From Deltaproteobacteria bacterium (GTDB taxonomy: Bacteria > Desulfobacterota > Desulfuromonadia > Geobacterales > Geobacteraceae): a stretch of DNA of 13,513 nt. Where the stretch lies: positions 1 to 13,513 of the forward strand of contig JAJZQA010000028.1 in assembly GCA_021810985.1 (NCBI GenBank), read 5' to 3'. Made by a program: the position numbers and the translations under genes. Positions 1 to 7,099 of the stretch are shown in pieces. Each line of letters opens with the position of its first letter. Positions within the stretch are counted from its first letter, which is position 1. Below the pieces are notes generated by a model. That model searched no databases, was not told where the DNA came from, and was given only the letters and a program-made list of their open reading frames with translations.

Positions 1-1
1 G

Positions 2-643
2 GAAATCTTCGTGGCAGACGAAGTTGCCACAAAAATGCTCTTCGTGATCTCCGGAATCGGCACCTCAAACGCCTCCGCTGCCACGGCACTGGCGGCGCAG
101 CTCTTTGCTCCGGACCTTATCATTTCCACCGGTTGCGGCGGGGCCTACCCTGAATCCGGCCTCGGAATCGGCGACATCGCTTTGGCAACTTCCGAGGTTT
201 TCGCTGATGAAGGTGTCGTGACTCCCGAGGGCTGGCAATCACTCGAAAAGATTGGCATCCCGCTGTTGGAGCGGAACGGAAGGCGCTATTTCAACGAAAT
301 CCCCCTCTCCCCGCTGGCAAATGCGGCGGCACTGGAGTTTGCGGGGCAATTCCGCAGCGCCCCCATCGCTGCCGGCCGGTTCCTTACCGTAGCAACCTGT
401 AGCGGAACCAATGCCAGAGGAACGGAACTGACCGATCGCTTCCGCGGCATCTGCGAAAACATGGAAGGTGCCGCGGTTGCCCTCATGGCAGCCCGCTACG
501 GCATTGATTGCCTGGAACTTCGCGGAATCAGCAACTATGTGGAAGACCGCAACCGCACACACTGGAATATCAATCTTGCCGTTGAGAATTCCCAGCGGTT
601 TCTGGAACATTTCATCAGGAATCAGGCAACATGCAAACCGTAA
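2..643 (+). CDS. mqnB: Futalosine hydrolase MqnB (5'-truncated by window edge)
   Basis: Nucleoside hydrolase of the MTA/SAH nucleosidase family. In the futalosine pathway it cleaves futalosine (or aminodeoxyfutalosine in some species), removing the base, in the cytoplasm on the way to menaquinone. Visible motifs are the glycine-rich stretch SGIGTSNAS with STGCGGAYP, the CENMEGAA signature that binds the ribose, and ISNYVEDRN followed by HW near the C-terminus. The Asn in ISN, where MTA/SAH nucleosidases carry the catalytic Asp (ISD), is typical of MqnB. The frame stays open to the window edge. A GTG at 11 gives 210 residues but would lack the first beta strand of the fold, so the real start probably lies upstream, with about 20-30 residues missing. 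The stop overlaps the start of mqnD by 13 bases, which supports a shared operon and function. Confidence 0.88.
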   Translation, partial: EIFVADEVATKMLFVISGIGTSNASAATALAAQLFAPDLIISTGCGGAYPESGLGIGDIALATSEVFADEGVVTPEGWQSLEKIGIPLLERNGRRYFNEIPLSPLANAAALEFAGQFRSAPIAAGRFLTVATCSGTNARGTELTDRFRGICENMEGAAVALMAARYGIDCLELRGISNYVEDRNRTHWNINLAVENSQRFLEHFIRNQATCKP

Positions 644-1473
644 CCCTGGGCTATTCGCCCTGCCCAAATGACACCTTTCTCTTCTACCCGCTGGTTCACG
701 GCTGCATTCCCTGCAACGGGTTCCGGTTTCGCGAGCGGCTGGAAGATGTGGAAACCCTCAACCGGCTAGCGATGGAAGGGACATTGGATGCCTGCAAGGT
801 CTCCTACCACGCCTACGCCCATATCCGCGAGAGCTATATCCTGTTGCGCTCCGGTGGCGCCATGGGCAGGGGCTGCGGCCCGCTGGTCGTGGCAAAAACA
901 CCGCTCTCACCGGGCGATCTGAAAGGAAAACGGATTGCCGTCCCGGGACAGCATACAACCGCTTGCCTGCTTCTCCAGCTCTTCGAGCCGAAACTTGGCG
1001 AACTTGTCTTCCTGACTTTCGATCAAATCATGTCTGCCGTCAGCGCGGGGCAGGTCGACGCCGGTCTCATCATTCACGAATCACGTTTCACCTATCACTC
1101 TTGCGGATTGCACAAGGTCCTCGACCTGGGAGAATGGTGGGAAAATTCAACCGGCTTGCCGCTGCCCCTTGGCGGTATTGCGGCCAGGCGCTCGCTCGGT
1201 TCCGCGTCTCTCGCCACCCTTTCCGCACTCGTCCGCTCCAGCGTCGAATTTGCCCGCCACCACCCTGCCGAGACCCTCAGCTATGTCCGCACCCACTCCC
1301 AGGAAATGAGCGAGGAGGTCTGCGAAGCGCATATCGCTCTCTACGTCAACGATTACTCCCTCGACCCGGGGTCTGAGGGGGAAAAAGCAGCGGAACTCCT
1401 TTTTGCACGTGGTATACAGCTTGGCCTGTTCCCCCGCTCAAACGCCCCTCTGTTCGTTCCCGCAACCAGATAA
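631..1473 (+). CDS. mqnD: 1,4-dihydroxy-6-naphthoate synthase MqnD
   Basis: MqnD converts cyclic dehypoxanthine futalosine to 1,4-dihydroxy-6-naphthoate, the ring precursor of menaquinone in the futalosine route. The 280-residue protein has the usual family length and a periplasmic-binding-protein-like two-lobed fold, but no signal peptide, so it is cytoplasmic. The N-terminal GYSPCPNDTF (residues 7-16) is diagnostic of MqnD rather than MqnA. GQHTTACLLL (106-115) lies in the substrate cleft. His149 in IIHESRFTY corresponds to the conserved His proposed as catalytic base in the Thermus enzyme. LGEWWENSTGLPLPLGG (166-182) is also conserved. The ATG at 631 lies inside the 3' end of mqnB (13-base overlap), which suggests translational coupling. 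No clear terminator follows the stop. Confidence 0.93.
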   Translation: MQTVTLGYSPCPNDTFLFYPLVHGCIPCNGFRFRERLEDVETLNRLAMEGTLDACKVSYHAYAHIRESYILLRSGGAMGRGCGPLVVAKTPLSPGDLKGKRIAVPGQHTTACLLLQLFEPKLGELVFLTFDQIMSAVSAGQVDAGLIIHESRFTYHSCGLHKVLDLGEWWENSTGLPLPLGGIAARRSLGSASLATLSALVRSSVEFARHHPAETLSYVRTHSQEMSEEVCEAHIALYVNDYSLDPGSEGEKAAELLFARGIQLGLFPRSNAPLFVPATR

Positions 1474-1554
1474 GTCACAATTCGCCGCCAAAACCTATGA
1501 CCACAAAAAGCCTATAAATATCAGCATGTTGCAAGCGGGAAAGCCACTTTTTGC

Positions 1555-1584
1555 TTGACACGGAAGCTGCTGCTGGGGTACAAA
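1555..1584 (+). promoter_or_regulatory. Sigma70-type promoter for the RlpA-like gene
   Basis: A perfect -35 hexamer TTGACA (1555-1560) is followed after 18 bases by TACAAA (1579-1584), a 4/6 match to the -10 consensus. Transcription would start near 1591, leaving a leader of about 20 bases that contains the strong ribosome binding site. The site lies between mqnD and the RlpA-like gene and indicates that the latter is transcribed separately. Confidence 0.6.
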
Positions 1585-1599
1585 AGGGCTCGCCCAAAA

Positions 1600-1606
1600 A
1601 GGAGGT
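1600..1606 (+). promoter_or_regulatory. Ribosome binding site deciding the RlpA-like start
   Basis: AGGAGGT, a near-perfect Shine-Dalgarno sequence, sits 4 bases before the ATG at 1611. It settles the start in favour of 1611 over the longer TTG reading from 1551. That TTG overlaps the -35 element and has no ribosome binding site. Confidence 0.85.
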
Positions 1607-1610
1607 GCCG

Positions 1611-2066
1611 ATGGCATCATTGAACCGAAGGGGCAAACTGGCATTAGTGATCATCAGCCAGGCGCTACTCCTTCAGGTCCAGACACTTCCCTTGCAAGCA
1701 GAATCTTTATTGTCGGACAAAAACCAAGAGAACATTGAGCAAATCCACTCCAAACCGGATTGCACAAACGGCAAAAAGGGAATTGCAACTTATTACGCCA
1801 AGAAGTACAACGGGAAACGCACAGCATCAGGAAGCAGATACTCTCCGCAAAAACTGACTGCTGCACATCAGAGTCTCCCCTTGGGGACAAAAGTGAAGGT
1901 TGTCAATCTTGCCAACCAGAATGAGGTGCACGTCACCGTAAACGATCGCTGTCGCAAAAGGTCTTTTCCGTTTATCGACCTTTCACGGGCAGCGGCAAAA
2001 AAACTAGGCTTTCACGGAAAGGGAACCGCACAGGTATTAATTATACCTTTGCACGAGGAAACCTAG
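1611..2066 (+). CDS. Secreted RlpA-like double-psi beta-barrel protein
   Basis: A 151-residue exported protein with a signal peptide at residues 1-30: basic NRRGK, a hydrophobic core, then LQA|ES as likely cleavage site. One RlpA-type double-psi beta-barrel domain follows at about 56-147. Motifs are GIATYYAKKYNGKRTASG (57-74), LTAAHQSLPLGTKVKV (82-97), VNDR (110-113) and FIDLSRAAAKKLGF (121-134). RlpA proteins cleave peptidoglycan lacking stem peptides or bind glycan at the septum. This one has no SPOR domain and no lipobox Cys, so it would be free in the periplasm or released. Two deviations stand out. The family TASGE motif is TASGS here (Ser75), and the usual NDRGP turn reads NDRCRKR. The conserved His86 and Asp112 remain. 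Lytic activity is therefore uncertain. It is flanked by its own promoter and terminator. Confidence 0.82.
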   Translation: MASLNRRGKLALVIISQALLLQVQTLPLQAESLLSDKNQENIEQIHSKPDCTNGKKGIATYYAKKYNGKRTASGSRYSPQKLTAAHQSLPLGTKVKVVNLANQNEVHVTVNDRCRKRSFPFIDLSRAAAKKLGFHGKGTAQVLIIPLHEET

Positions 2067-2093
2067 AAAAAAACTCTTGGGCGAATACAAAAG

Positions 2094-2123
2094 AAAGGCC
2101 GGGTTTGGAACCCGGCCTTTTTT
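2094..2123 (+). terminator. Strong Rho-independent terminator, possibly bidirectional
   Basis: A perfect 12-bp stem (AAAGGCCGGGTT, 2094-2105, pairing with 2109-2120) closes a 3-base loop and runs into a tract of six T residues (2118-2123). It begins 28 bases after the RlpA-like stop. The sequence on the other side (2084-2093) is A-rich, so read on the minus strand the hairpin is followed by several U residues. It could also stop transcripts of the convergent TPR gene, which ends at 2234. Confidence 0.93.
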
Positions 2124-2233
2124 GTATTTAAAGCGTTACAACCCGCAATTCTATTATCACCCGCCTCTTCAGCAGCATCGTGCTTGACTTTCACCAACTG
2201 AAGAACCCGACAGTTCCCGCCTTCCGGGCTGCA

Positions 2234-4243
2234 TTATCTCTTCTTTTTACTCTTGGCTGTTTTTTGGGCCCTTTTCTTTGAGCTAGTTGACTTCTTGCTT
2301 TTCCCGCCGGAGGAGGATTTCTTATTCTTCCGCAAACTTTTCGAGGACTTTTTCGACTTTTTGCCCTTCTTCGTGAGACTTTTCGAAGACTTTTTCGACT
2401 TCTTTCCCTTCCGAACAGACCTGTCACGCTTCGACTTTTTCTTCTTTCCGGAGTAGGCTTTCTTGCGATAGACCTGAGGTTCGGGAGCAATTTCGTCTCG
2501 AATGTTTCCCAGCAGGACTTTTGTTTCTTCGAGCTTGGGGTCGGCTTTTTTTGCCGCATCAAGAACGGTTTTCGCTTCTTCCATACGGCCGGACTTCATA
2601 TAGACCCGGCCCAGGGCATTTAACGCCTTGGCATTGTCACTCTTGAGGTCAATGGATTTTTGGTATGATAGTACCGCCTCATCGTAATTTTTATTAAATT
2701 CATGAATGAGCCCCAGTTTGTAGTGAGTAACGGGATCAGTGGGAGCAAGCTCCACATTTTCCCGAAGAAGGCTCACAACCTCGGGAAACTTTTTCTTCTT
2801 TACGTAGAGCGCCAGGAGAGCATTTCTGGACGCCATGTCATCTTTCTTGAGGCGAAGCGCTTCCTTGTAATGTCTTTCCGCCTCATCGTCCATGGAACTT
2901 TTCCGGTAAAGATCGGCCAGTTCCCGCTGAGCCTCCTGATTATCCGGGTCTTGTCGTACGACAAGAGCATACTCATTGCGCGCCTCTTTGAAATCCCTGT
3001 TATTGAAGTAGGCCTTGGCGAGCATGAAATGCGTCTTGGGAGTATCCTTCTTCATACGGACAAGCTCATGATACAGCTCGATTGCCTGCTGATTGCTGCC
3101 GCGCAGTGTATAGATGTCGGCCAGGAGACGCAGGGTGTCCGGGTTTTCCGGCTCAGCGGAAAGAGACTGGCGGTATTCAACGACCGCCTCGTCAAGGAGT
3201 CCTTTCTTTTCATAGAGCACTCCGAGATTTCGATGCAAATCCGGAGTTCCCCCCTTGAGGCGATTCGCTTCGCGATAACTGGATATTGCCTCGTCGTCCC
3301 TGCCGGCCGCCATGTAGGCATCGCCAAGTTTTCTCAGTGTCTGGACGTCGCCTGGTTTTTCCTTGAGCGCTGTCTCCAGTTCAGACATCGCCTGGACATA
3401 ATTTCCCGACTGCAGATACTCATTTCCCTTGCGCAACTGCTCCATTAGTTCTATCGAGCGATTTTTACCAGCCAGAAGATACTCGTACTCAGCAGCCTTC
3501 AGGTTACCTTTCCGCTCATAGGCCTGGCCAAGGAGCAGGTGTAATTTTTTATTTTGCGGATTTGCCGTCTGCAGTACCCGTAAATCATCGAAGGCATCAT
3601 CGGTGTGATTCAGGTCAAGATTGAGCTCCGCCATCCCGAGCCGGGCCTCAACATCACTGGCATTAATAGCCAAGGCCTTAAGGTATTCCTCACGGGACTC
3701 CAAATAAAGCCCCTGTCGCCGATAAATGTCCGCGATTCCCACGTAAAGGGAAACGTCGGCAGGCAGACCTTTCAGCGCCTGCTCAAAATGGTAAACCGCC
3801 AAAGGAAACATCTTCTTAGCGGCGTACACCTCGGCAAGTCCCTTATGATAGTGTGGGTCTTTTTTCGCGGAAAGAGCCTTGGTCAATTCCAGCGCCGCCT
3901 CGTCAAACATGCCTTTGCGATAGTAAACAAAACCCAATTTGCCGCTGGCCAAGGGAAAAGCCGCGTCACTTTTCAGACACTTCTGATACTCGGCAATCGC
4001 CCCGTCAAAATCAGATTCACGCTCACGCTGCAGTGCTTTGACGTAATGTCCCGGCGCACCATCACCACAGAGCTCCAAGACTTTCCTTTCAGCTTGCTCC
4101 CTTTCGACGCTATCCTTTTTTTCTTCCAGAACAGAGACGATTTTTTTTGCCTGGTTACATTTACCGGACAACCCAAAAGTCCAGTCAAAACCACACGAAA
4201 GGGAAGCAAGGACGGCAAGTACCAGTACCAGAGACTTTTTCAT
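2234..4243 (-). CDS. Exported TPR-repeat protein with lysine/serine-rich C-terminal tail
   Basis: The 669-residue protein starts at the ATG at 4243, supported by GAGGA five bases upstream. A signal sequence covers about residues 1-16 (MKK, then a hydrophobic stretch), ending in SLSC with Cys17. This could be a lipobox, but Ser at -3 and Leu at -2 are atypical, so lipoprotein status is uncertain. About fifteen consecutive 34-residue TPR units follow, each with the usual small/aromatic pattern such as LGFVYYRKGMFDEA and LGVLYEKKGLLDEA. The array forms a superhelical protein-binding scaffold, probably facing the periplasm or attached to a membrane. The last ~75 residues are a basic tail of almost only Lys, Ser, Arg and Gly, including two tandem copies of a 14-residue unit beginning GKKSKKSSKSL. 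No enzymatic domain is seen and the partner is unknown. Such tails can bind nucleic acid, anionic glycans or LPS, but nothing here decides which. Confidence 0.85.
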   Translation of the reverse strand: MKKSLVLVLAVLASLSCGFDWTFGLSGKCNQAKKIVSVLEEKKDSVEREQAERKVLELCGDGAPGHYVKALQRERESDFDGAIAEYQKCLKSDAAFPLASGKLGFVYYRKGMFDEAALELTKALSAKKDPHYHKGLAEVYAAKKMFPLAVYHFEQALKGLPADVSLYVGIADIYRRQGLYLESREEYLKALAINASDVEARLGMAELNLDLNHTDDAFDDLRVLQTANPQNKKLHLLLGQAYERKGNLKAAEYEYLLAGKNRSIELMEQLRKGNEYLQSGNYVQAMSELETALKEKPGDVQTLRKLGDAYMAAGRDDEAISSYREANRLKGGTPDLHRNLGVLYEKKGLLDEAVVEYRQSLSAEPENPDTLRLLADIYTLRGSNQQAIELYHELVRMKKDTPKTHFMLAKAYFNNRDFKEARNEYALVVRQDPDNQEAQRELADLYRKSSMDDEAERHYKEALRLKKDDMASRNALLALYVKKKKFPEVVSLLRENVELAPTDPVTHYKLGLIHEFNKNYDEAVLSYQKSIDLKSDNAKALNALGRVYMKSGRMEEAKTVLDAAKKADPKLEETKVLLGNIRDEIAPEPQVYRKKAYSGKKKKSKRDRSVRKGKKSKKSSKSLTKKGKKSKKSSKSLRKNKKSSSGGKSKKSTSSKKRAQKTAKSKKKR
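2336..2419. repeat. 42-bp tandem repeat, two copies, in the TPR gene tail
   Basis: Two adjacent 42-bp units (2336-2377 and 2378-2419) share ACTTTTCGA, GACTTTTTCGACTT and CCCTTC with a few substitutions. They encode two copies of a 14-residue lysine/serine unit that differ in their last residues (LTKK versus LRKN). Because the unit length is a multiple of three, copy number could change without a frameshift. Confidence 0.8.
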
Positions 4244-4248
4244 CGGAA

Positions 4249-4253
4249 TCCTC
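4249..4253 (-). promoter_or_regulatory. Ribosome binding site deciding the TPR gene start
   Basis: On the minus strand GAGGA ends 5 bases before the ATG at 4243-4241, directly ahead of MKKSLVLVLAVL, a typical export signal. A longer reading from a GTG at 4327 would add 28 residues ahead of the signal peptide and would lie upstream of the predicted transcription start. Confidence 0.7.
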
Positions 4254-4318
4254 GCGTTATTTCCTATTCTATTCCCGTCCAGCGCAGAGAACGGGAAACA
4301 CTCCTGAAACAGGGGCAG

Positions 4319-4347
4319 ATTATACACACCCTCCTGAAATAATTCAA
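4319..4347 (-). promoter_or_regulatory. Sigma70-type promoter for the TPR gene
   Basis: Reading the minus strand, TTGAAT (4347-4342, 4/6 to the -35 consensus) is followed after exactly 17 bases by a perfect TATAAT (4324-4319). Transcription would start near 4312, giving a leader of about 70 bases before the ATG at 4243. The perfect -10 and optimal spacing make this the best promoter in the window. Confidence 0.7.
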
Positions 4348-4468
4348 AGTAATATCGCTAACTAGTGAGACTTGCACTTGAAAATCCCCTGCTGGAAGGA
4401 CAAAATCTCTACAGTCCGCTGAGGAAAAACGGTAGCATCCCCACGTTCGCACACGAAGCCTCACCATC

Positions 4469-4481
4469 AGACAGACTGTCT
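4469..4481. promoter_or_regulatory. Inverted repeat, possible operator upstream of lon
   Basis: AGACAG-A-CTGTCT is a perfect 6-1-6 inverted repeat lying 13 bases upstream of a TTGACG -35-like hexamer. Its size and position would suit a dimeric regulator, but I do not recognise the motif as that of a named protein, and a palindrome of this length can arise by chance. Confidence 0.3.
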
Positions 4482-4493
4482 CGGTGTTTTGGG

Positions 4494-4523
4494 TTGACGC
4501 CGAAAGCAGATATATCTTACAGT
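4494..4523 (+). promoter_or_regulatory. Candidate lon promoter
   Basis: TTGACG (4494-4499, 5/6) and TACAGT (4518-4523, 4/6) are separated by 18 bases on the lon strand. This would give a leader of about 135 bases. A competing pair, TTGGGA-N17-TACACT (4547-4575), is equally possible. lon is often under heat-shock control, but I see no clear RpoH-type -10 sequence here. Confidence 0.3.
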
Positions 4524-4666
4524 GCGTAATGATAATAAACTGAACCTTGGGAATGTTTGAGAAGTAGTGTACACTTGACAGAACAGGCGGGAATACTTAC
4601 CTGTTTACGATGGCTGAAACAAGCAAAACACTTCTGAACAATCCGGCAAAATAAAGGAGAAGGTCC

Positions 4667-7099
4667 ATGGAAAACGATCAGGAAAAGGAAGAGCTTAAAA
4701 TACCGGAAACACTCCCTTTGCTTCCTGTGCGTGATGTAGTGGTGTATCCCTATATGATCATTCCCCTTTTTGTGGGGAGAGAAATATCCATCAGCGCAGT
4801 AGACTGGGCATTGTCCCGCGACCGGCTTATTTTTCTGGCAACCCAGAAAGATATCGCCGATGAAGAGCCTTCACCGGATGACATATATACCGTCGGTACG
4901 GTGGCAATGATCATGCGAATGCTGAAACTTCCCGACGGGCGGGTGAAAATCCTTGTCCAGGGACTCGCCAAGGCGACAATTACCGAATTTGTCGAATCGA
5001 AACCATTTTTCTCCGTACGCATCGACCGGATCATCGAGCCGGTTATTTCCGAGACATCGCTGGAAACGGAGGCCTTTCTCCGGACCATTAAAGAGCAGAT
5101 CACCAAAATCACCTCGCTGGGAAAAAGTATCTCCTCCGAAGTAACGGTGATCCTGGAAAATATGCAGGACCCGGGAAGTCTCGCGGACCTGATTGCCAGT
5201 AATATCGGTCTGAAGGTGGATGAGGCGCAGAAGCTCCTTGAAATAATCGACCCGATCGAGCGCCTGAAAAAGGTCAGTGAATATCTCAACAAAGAGATCG
5301 AGCTCCTTTCCATGCAGGCCCGCATCCAATCGGCCGCAAAAGAGGAGATGGGCAAGACCCAGAGGGAATATTACCTGCGTGAACAGTTGCGGGCAATTCA
5401 ACAGGAACTGGGTGAAGCCGATGCCCGCTCCGAGGAAATGACGGAGCTCCGGAAAGCAATAGAAGACGCCAAAATGCCGGCGACCGCCGAAAAGGAAGCA
5501 CTGAAACAGCTCAGCCGCCTCGAGCAGATGCACCCCGATGCGGCGGAATCCAACATGCTCCGGACCTATCTGGACTGGCTGGTGGAACTTCCCTGGAGCA
5601 AATCGACCAAAGACGTTCTCGACATAAAGCGTGCCCGGACCATCCTTGACGAAGACCATTACTACCTGGAAAAGATCAAGGATCGAATCCTAGAGTTTCT
5701 AGCGGTGCGTAAGCTCAAGAAGAAAATGAAAGGCCCCATCCTCTGCTTTGTCGGTCCTCCGGGGGTCGGAAAAACCTCGCTCGGCAAATCCATTGCCCGC
5801 GCCATGGGACGCAAATTCCTGCGTATCTCCCTCGGCGGCGTGCGGGACGAGGCGGAGATGCGCGGTCATCGACGCACCTATGTGGGTGCGCTTCCGGGCA
5901 GAATCATCCAGGGGCTGAAGCAGGGCGGGTCAAACAATCCGGTCTTCATGCTGGACGAAATCGACAAACTCGGCTCGGATTTCCGCGGCGACCCATCCTC
6001 AGCACTGCTGGAAATTCTCGACCCGGAACAGAACCACGCCTTCTCGGATCATTACATCAACCTGCCCTTCAACCTCTCCAATGTAATGTTCATCGCCACG
6101 GCCAACCAGATCGATCCCGTGCCGAGCGCACTGCGTGACAGGATGGAGGTAATCAGGCTGTCCGGTTATACGGAAGAGGAGAAACTGGAAATCTCGAAAC
6201 GCTACCTCATTCCACGCCAGATTACCGAGAACGGCATCAGCGAGGAGATCGTTTCTTTTTCCGATGAGGCAATCAAAACGATCATCTCGAAATATACCCG
6301 GGAAGCGGGGTTGAGGAACCTGGAGCGAGAGATCGGTTCCATTTGCCGCAAGGTGGCCCGCAAAGTTGCCGAAGGCAAGAAACAGAAAACCGTGATAACC
6401 GCCAATTCCATCCCCAAATATCTCGGACCGCCGAAATATCTCCGTGAAATGGAAATGGAAAGCAACGAAATCGGGGTCGCAACAGGGCTTGCCTGGACAC
6501 CGGTTGGCGGCGAGGTTCTCTTTGTGGAAGCCACGGTCATGAAAGGAAAAGGCGGCCTGACCCTGACCGGCCAGCTGGGCGACGTCATGAAAGAATCTGC
6601 TCAAGCGGCCCTCTCGTTCATCCGCTCGAAAACAGCCGAGTTCGCTCTCCCGGACGACTTCTACACCAATCTGGAGATTCACGTACACGTCCCGGCCGGA
6701 GCGATCCCGAAAGACGGGCCATCCGCGGGCATTACCATGGCCACGGCGCTGGTTTCCGCCCTGACGAAAATCCCGGTCCGACGCGATGTGGCGATGACCG
6801 GCGAAATTACCCTGCGCGGCAGGGTTCTCCCGATTGGCGGCCTGAAAGAAAAAATGCTGGCAGCCATCAGGGCAGGAATCACCACCATCATCATTCCGGA
6901 TCAAAACGTGAAAGATCTTGATGAGATACCAAAACACATTCTCAAAAAGATCAAGATTGTCTCAGCGGCAAATATTGACGATGTGCTGAAGTTGGCACTG
7001 GAAAAGTATCCAGCGGCTACGCCTCCCGTCAAGAGTACCCCGAGCAAGCCGAAAACATCTGCTCGCCGGGCACCTTCATCACCAAAGGTAGTTTCTTGA
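4667..7099 (+). CDS. lon: ATP-dependent Lon protease
   Basis: Cytoplasmic hexameric AAA+ serine protease that unfolds and degrades damaged and short-lived regulatory proteins. The 810 residues match the LonA family. The N-terminal substrate-recognition domain spans about 14-206 and is followed by a helical coiled region (205-270). The AAA+ module has Walker A GPPGVGKT (363-370), Walker B VFMLDEID (426-433), sensor-1 ATAN (477-480) and ALRDR (488-492). The protease domain has the Ser-Lys dyad: Ser686 in PKDGPSAG and Lys727 in PIGGLKEKM. All catalytic residues are present. The start ATG has AAGGAGAAGG just upstream. An oddity is a non-conserved tail of about 28 residues after residue 782, rich in Pro, Ser, Lys and Arg. 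The stop overlaps the thiL start in TTGA. Confidence 0.98.
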   Translation: MENDQEKEELKIPETLPLLPVRDVVVYPYMIIPLFVGREISISAVDWALSRDRLIFLATQKDIADEEPSPDDIYTVGTVAMIMRMLKLPDGRVKILVQGLAKATITEFVESKPFFSVRIDRIIEPVISETSLETEAFLRTIKEQITKITSLGKSISSEVTVILENMQDPGSLADLIASNIGLKVDEAQKLLEIIDPIERLKKVSEYLNKEIELLSMQARIQSAAKEEMGKTQREYYLREQLRAIQQELGEADARSEEMTELRKAIEDAKMPATAEKEALKQLSRLEQMHPDAAESNMLRTYLDWLVELPWSKSTKDVLDIKRARTILDEDHYYLEKIKDRILEFLAVRKLKKKMKGPILCFVGPPGVGKTSLGKSIARAMGRKFLRISLGGVRDEAEMRGHRRTYVGALPGRIIQGLKQGGSNNPVFMLDEIDKLGSDFRGDPSSALLEILDPEQNHAFSDHYINLPFNLSNVMFIATANQIDPVPSALRDRMEVIRLSGYTEEEKLEISKRYLIPRQITENGISEEIVSFSDEAIKTIISKYTREAGLRNLEREIGSICRKVARKVAEGKKQKTVITANSIPKYLGPPKYLREMEMESNEIGVATGLAWTPVGGEVLFVEATVMKGKGGLTLTGQLGDVMKESAQAALSFIRSKTAEFALPDDFYTNLEIHVHVPAGAIPKDGPSAGITMATALVSALTKIPVRRDVAMTGEITLRGRVLPIGGLKEKMLAAIRAGITTIIIPDQNVKDLDEIPKHILKKIKIVSAANIDDVLKLALEKYPAATPPVKSTPSKPKTSARRAPSSPKVVS

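Larger units (their letters stand above)
4244..4666. other. Divergent intergenic region between the TPR gene and lon
   Basis: These 423 bases carry no convincing gene. On the minus side they hold the TPR gene leader and promoter (4319-4347). On the lon side they hold several promoter-like pairs: TTGACG/TACAGT (4494-4523), TTGGGA-N17-TACACT (4547-4575) and an isolated perfect TTGACA (4575-4580) without a good -10. Two short perfect inverted repeats are present, AGACAG-A-CTGTCT (4469-4481) and AGTGTACACT (4566-4575). I see no CIRCE element and no riboswitch consensus. The lon ribosome binding site AAGGAGAAGG (4654-4663) closes the region. Confidence 0.7.

Noticed and set aside
1474..1554. Possible GEMM-type (cyclic dinucleotide) riboswitch upstream of the RlpA-like gene, expected in some Geobacter genes of this kind
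   Set aside because: The conserved GEMM core sequences are absent, and the predicted leader is only about 20 bases.
1551..1610. Longer RlpA-like protein from TTG at 1551
   Set aside because: The TTG overlaps the TTGACA -35 element, and the ATG at 1611 has AGGAGGT directly upstream and begins the signal peptide.
2702..3448. Long plus-strand open frame (248 codons) opposite the TPR gene, and a similar one at 3605-4342
   Set aside because: Both lie antisense to a protein with about fifteen clear TPR units. Their translations show no recognisable motif, and repetitive codon use in the real gene readily keeps the opposite frame open.
4244..4327. Longer TPR protein starting at GTG 4327
   Set aside because: It would place 28 polar residues before a clear signal peptide and would start upstream of the predicted transcription start near 4312. 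The ATG at 4243 has a well-spaced ribosome binding site.
4328..4440. Minus-strand stretch resembling tRNA arms (an anticodon-arm-like GCGGACTGTAGAG and a T-arm-like GTGCAAGTCTCAC)
   Set aside because: No acceptor stem or D arm can be formed around these pieces and their spacing is wrong, so the likeness is superficial.
4575..4603. Perfect TTGACA at 4575-4580 as the lon promoter
   Set aside because: No hexamer at 16-18 bases spacing matches the -10 consensus at more than two positions, and no RpoH-type -10 is present at the proper distance.
4871..5659. Minus-strand open frames inside lon (4871-5659 and 5999-6937)
   Set aside because: The plus-strand Lon frame carries every catalytic motif. 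The antisense translations are rich in Phe, His, Gly and Arg without domain signatures, as expected for shadows.
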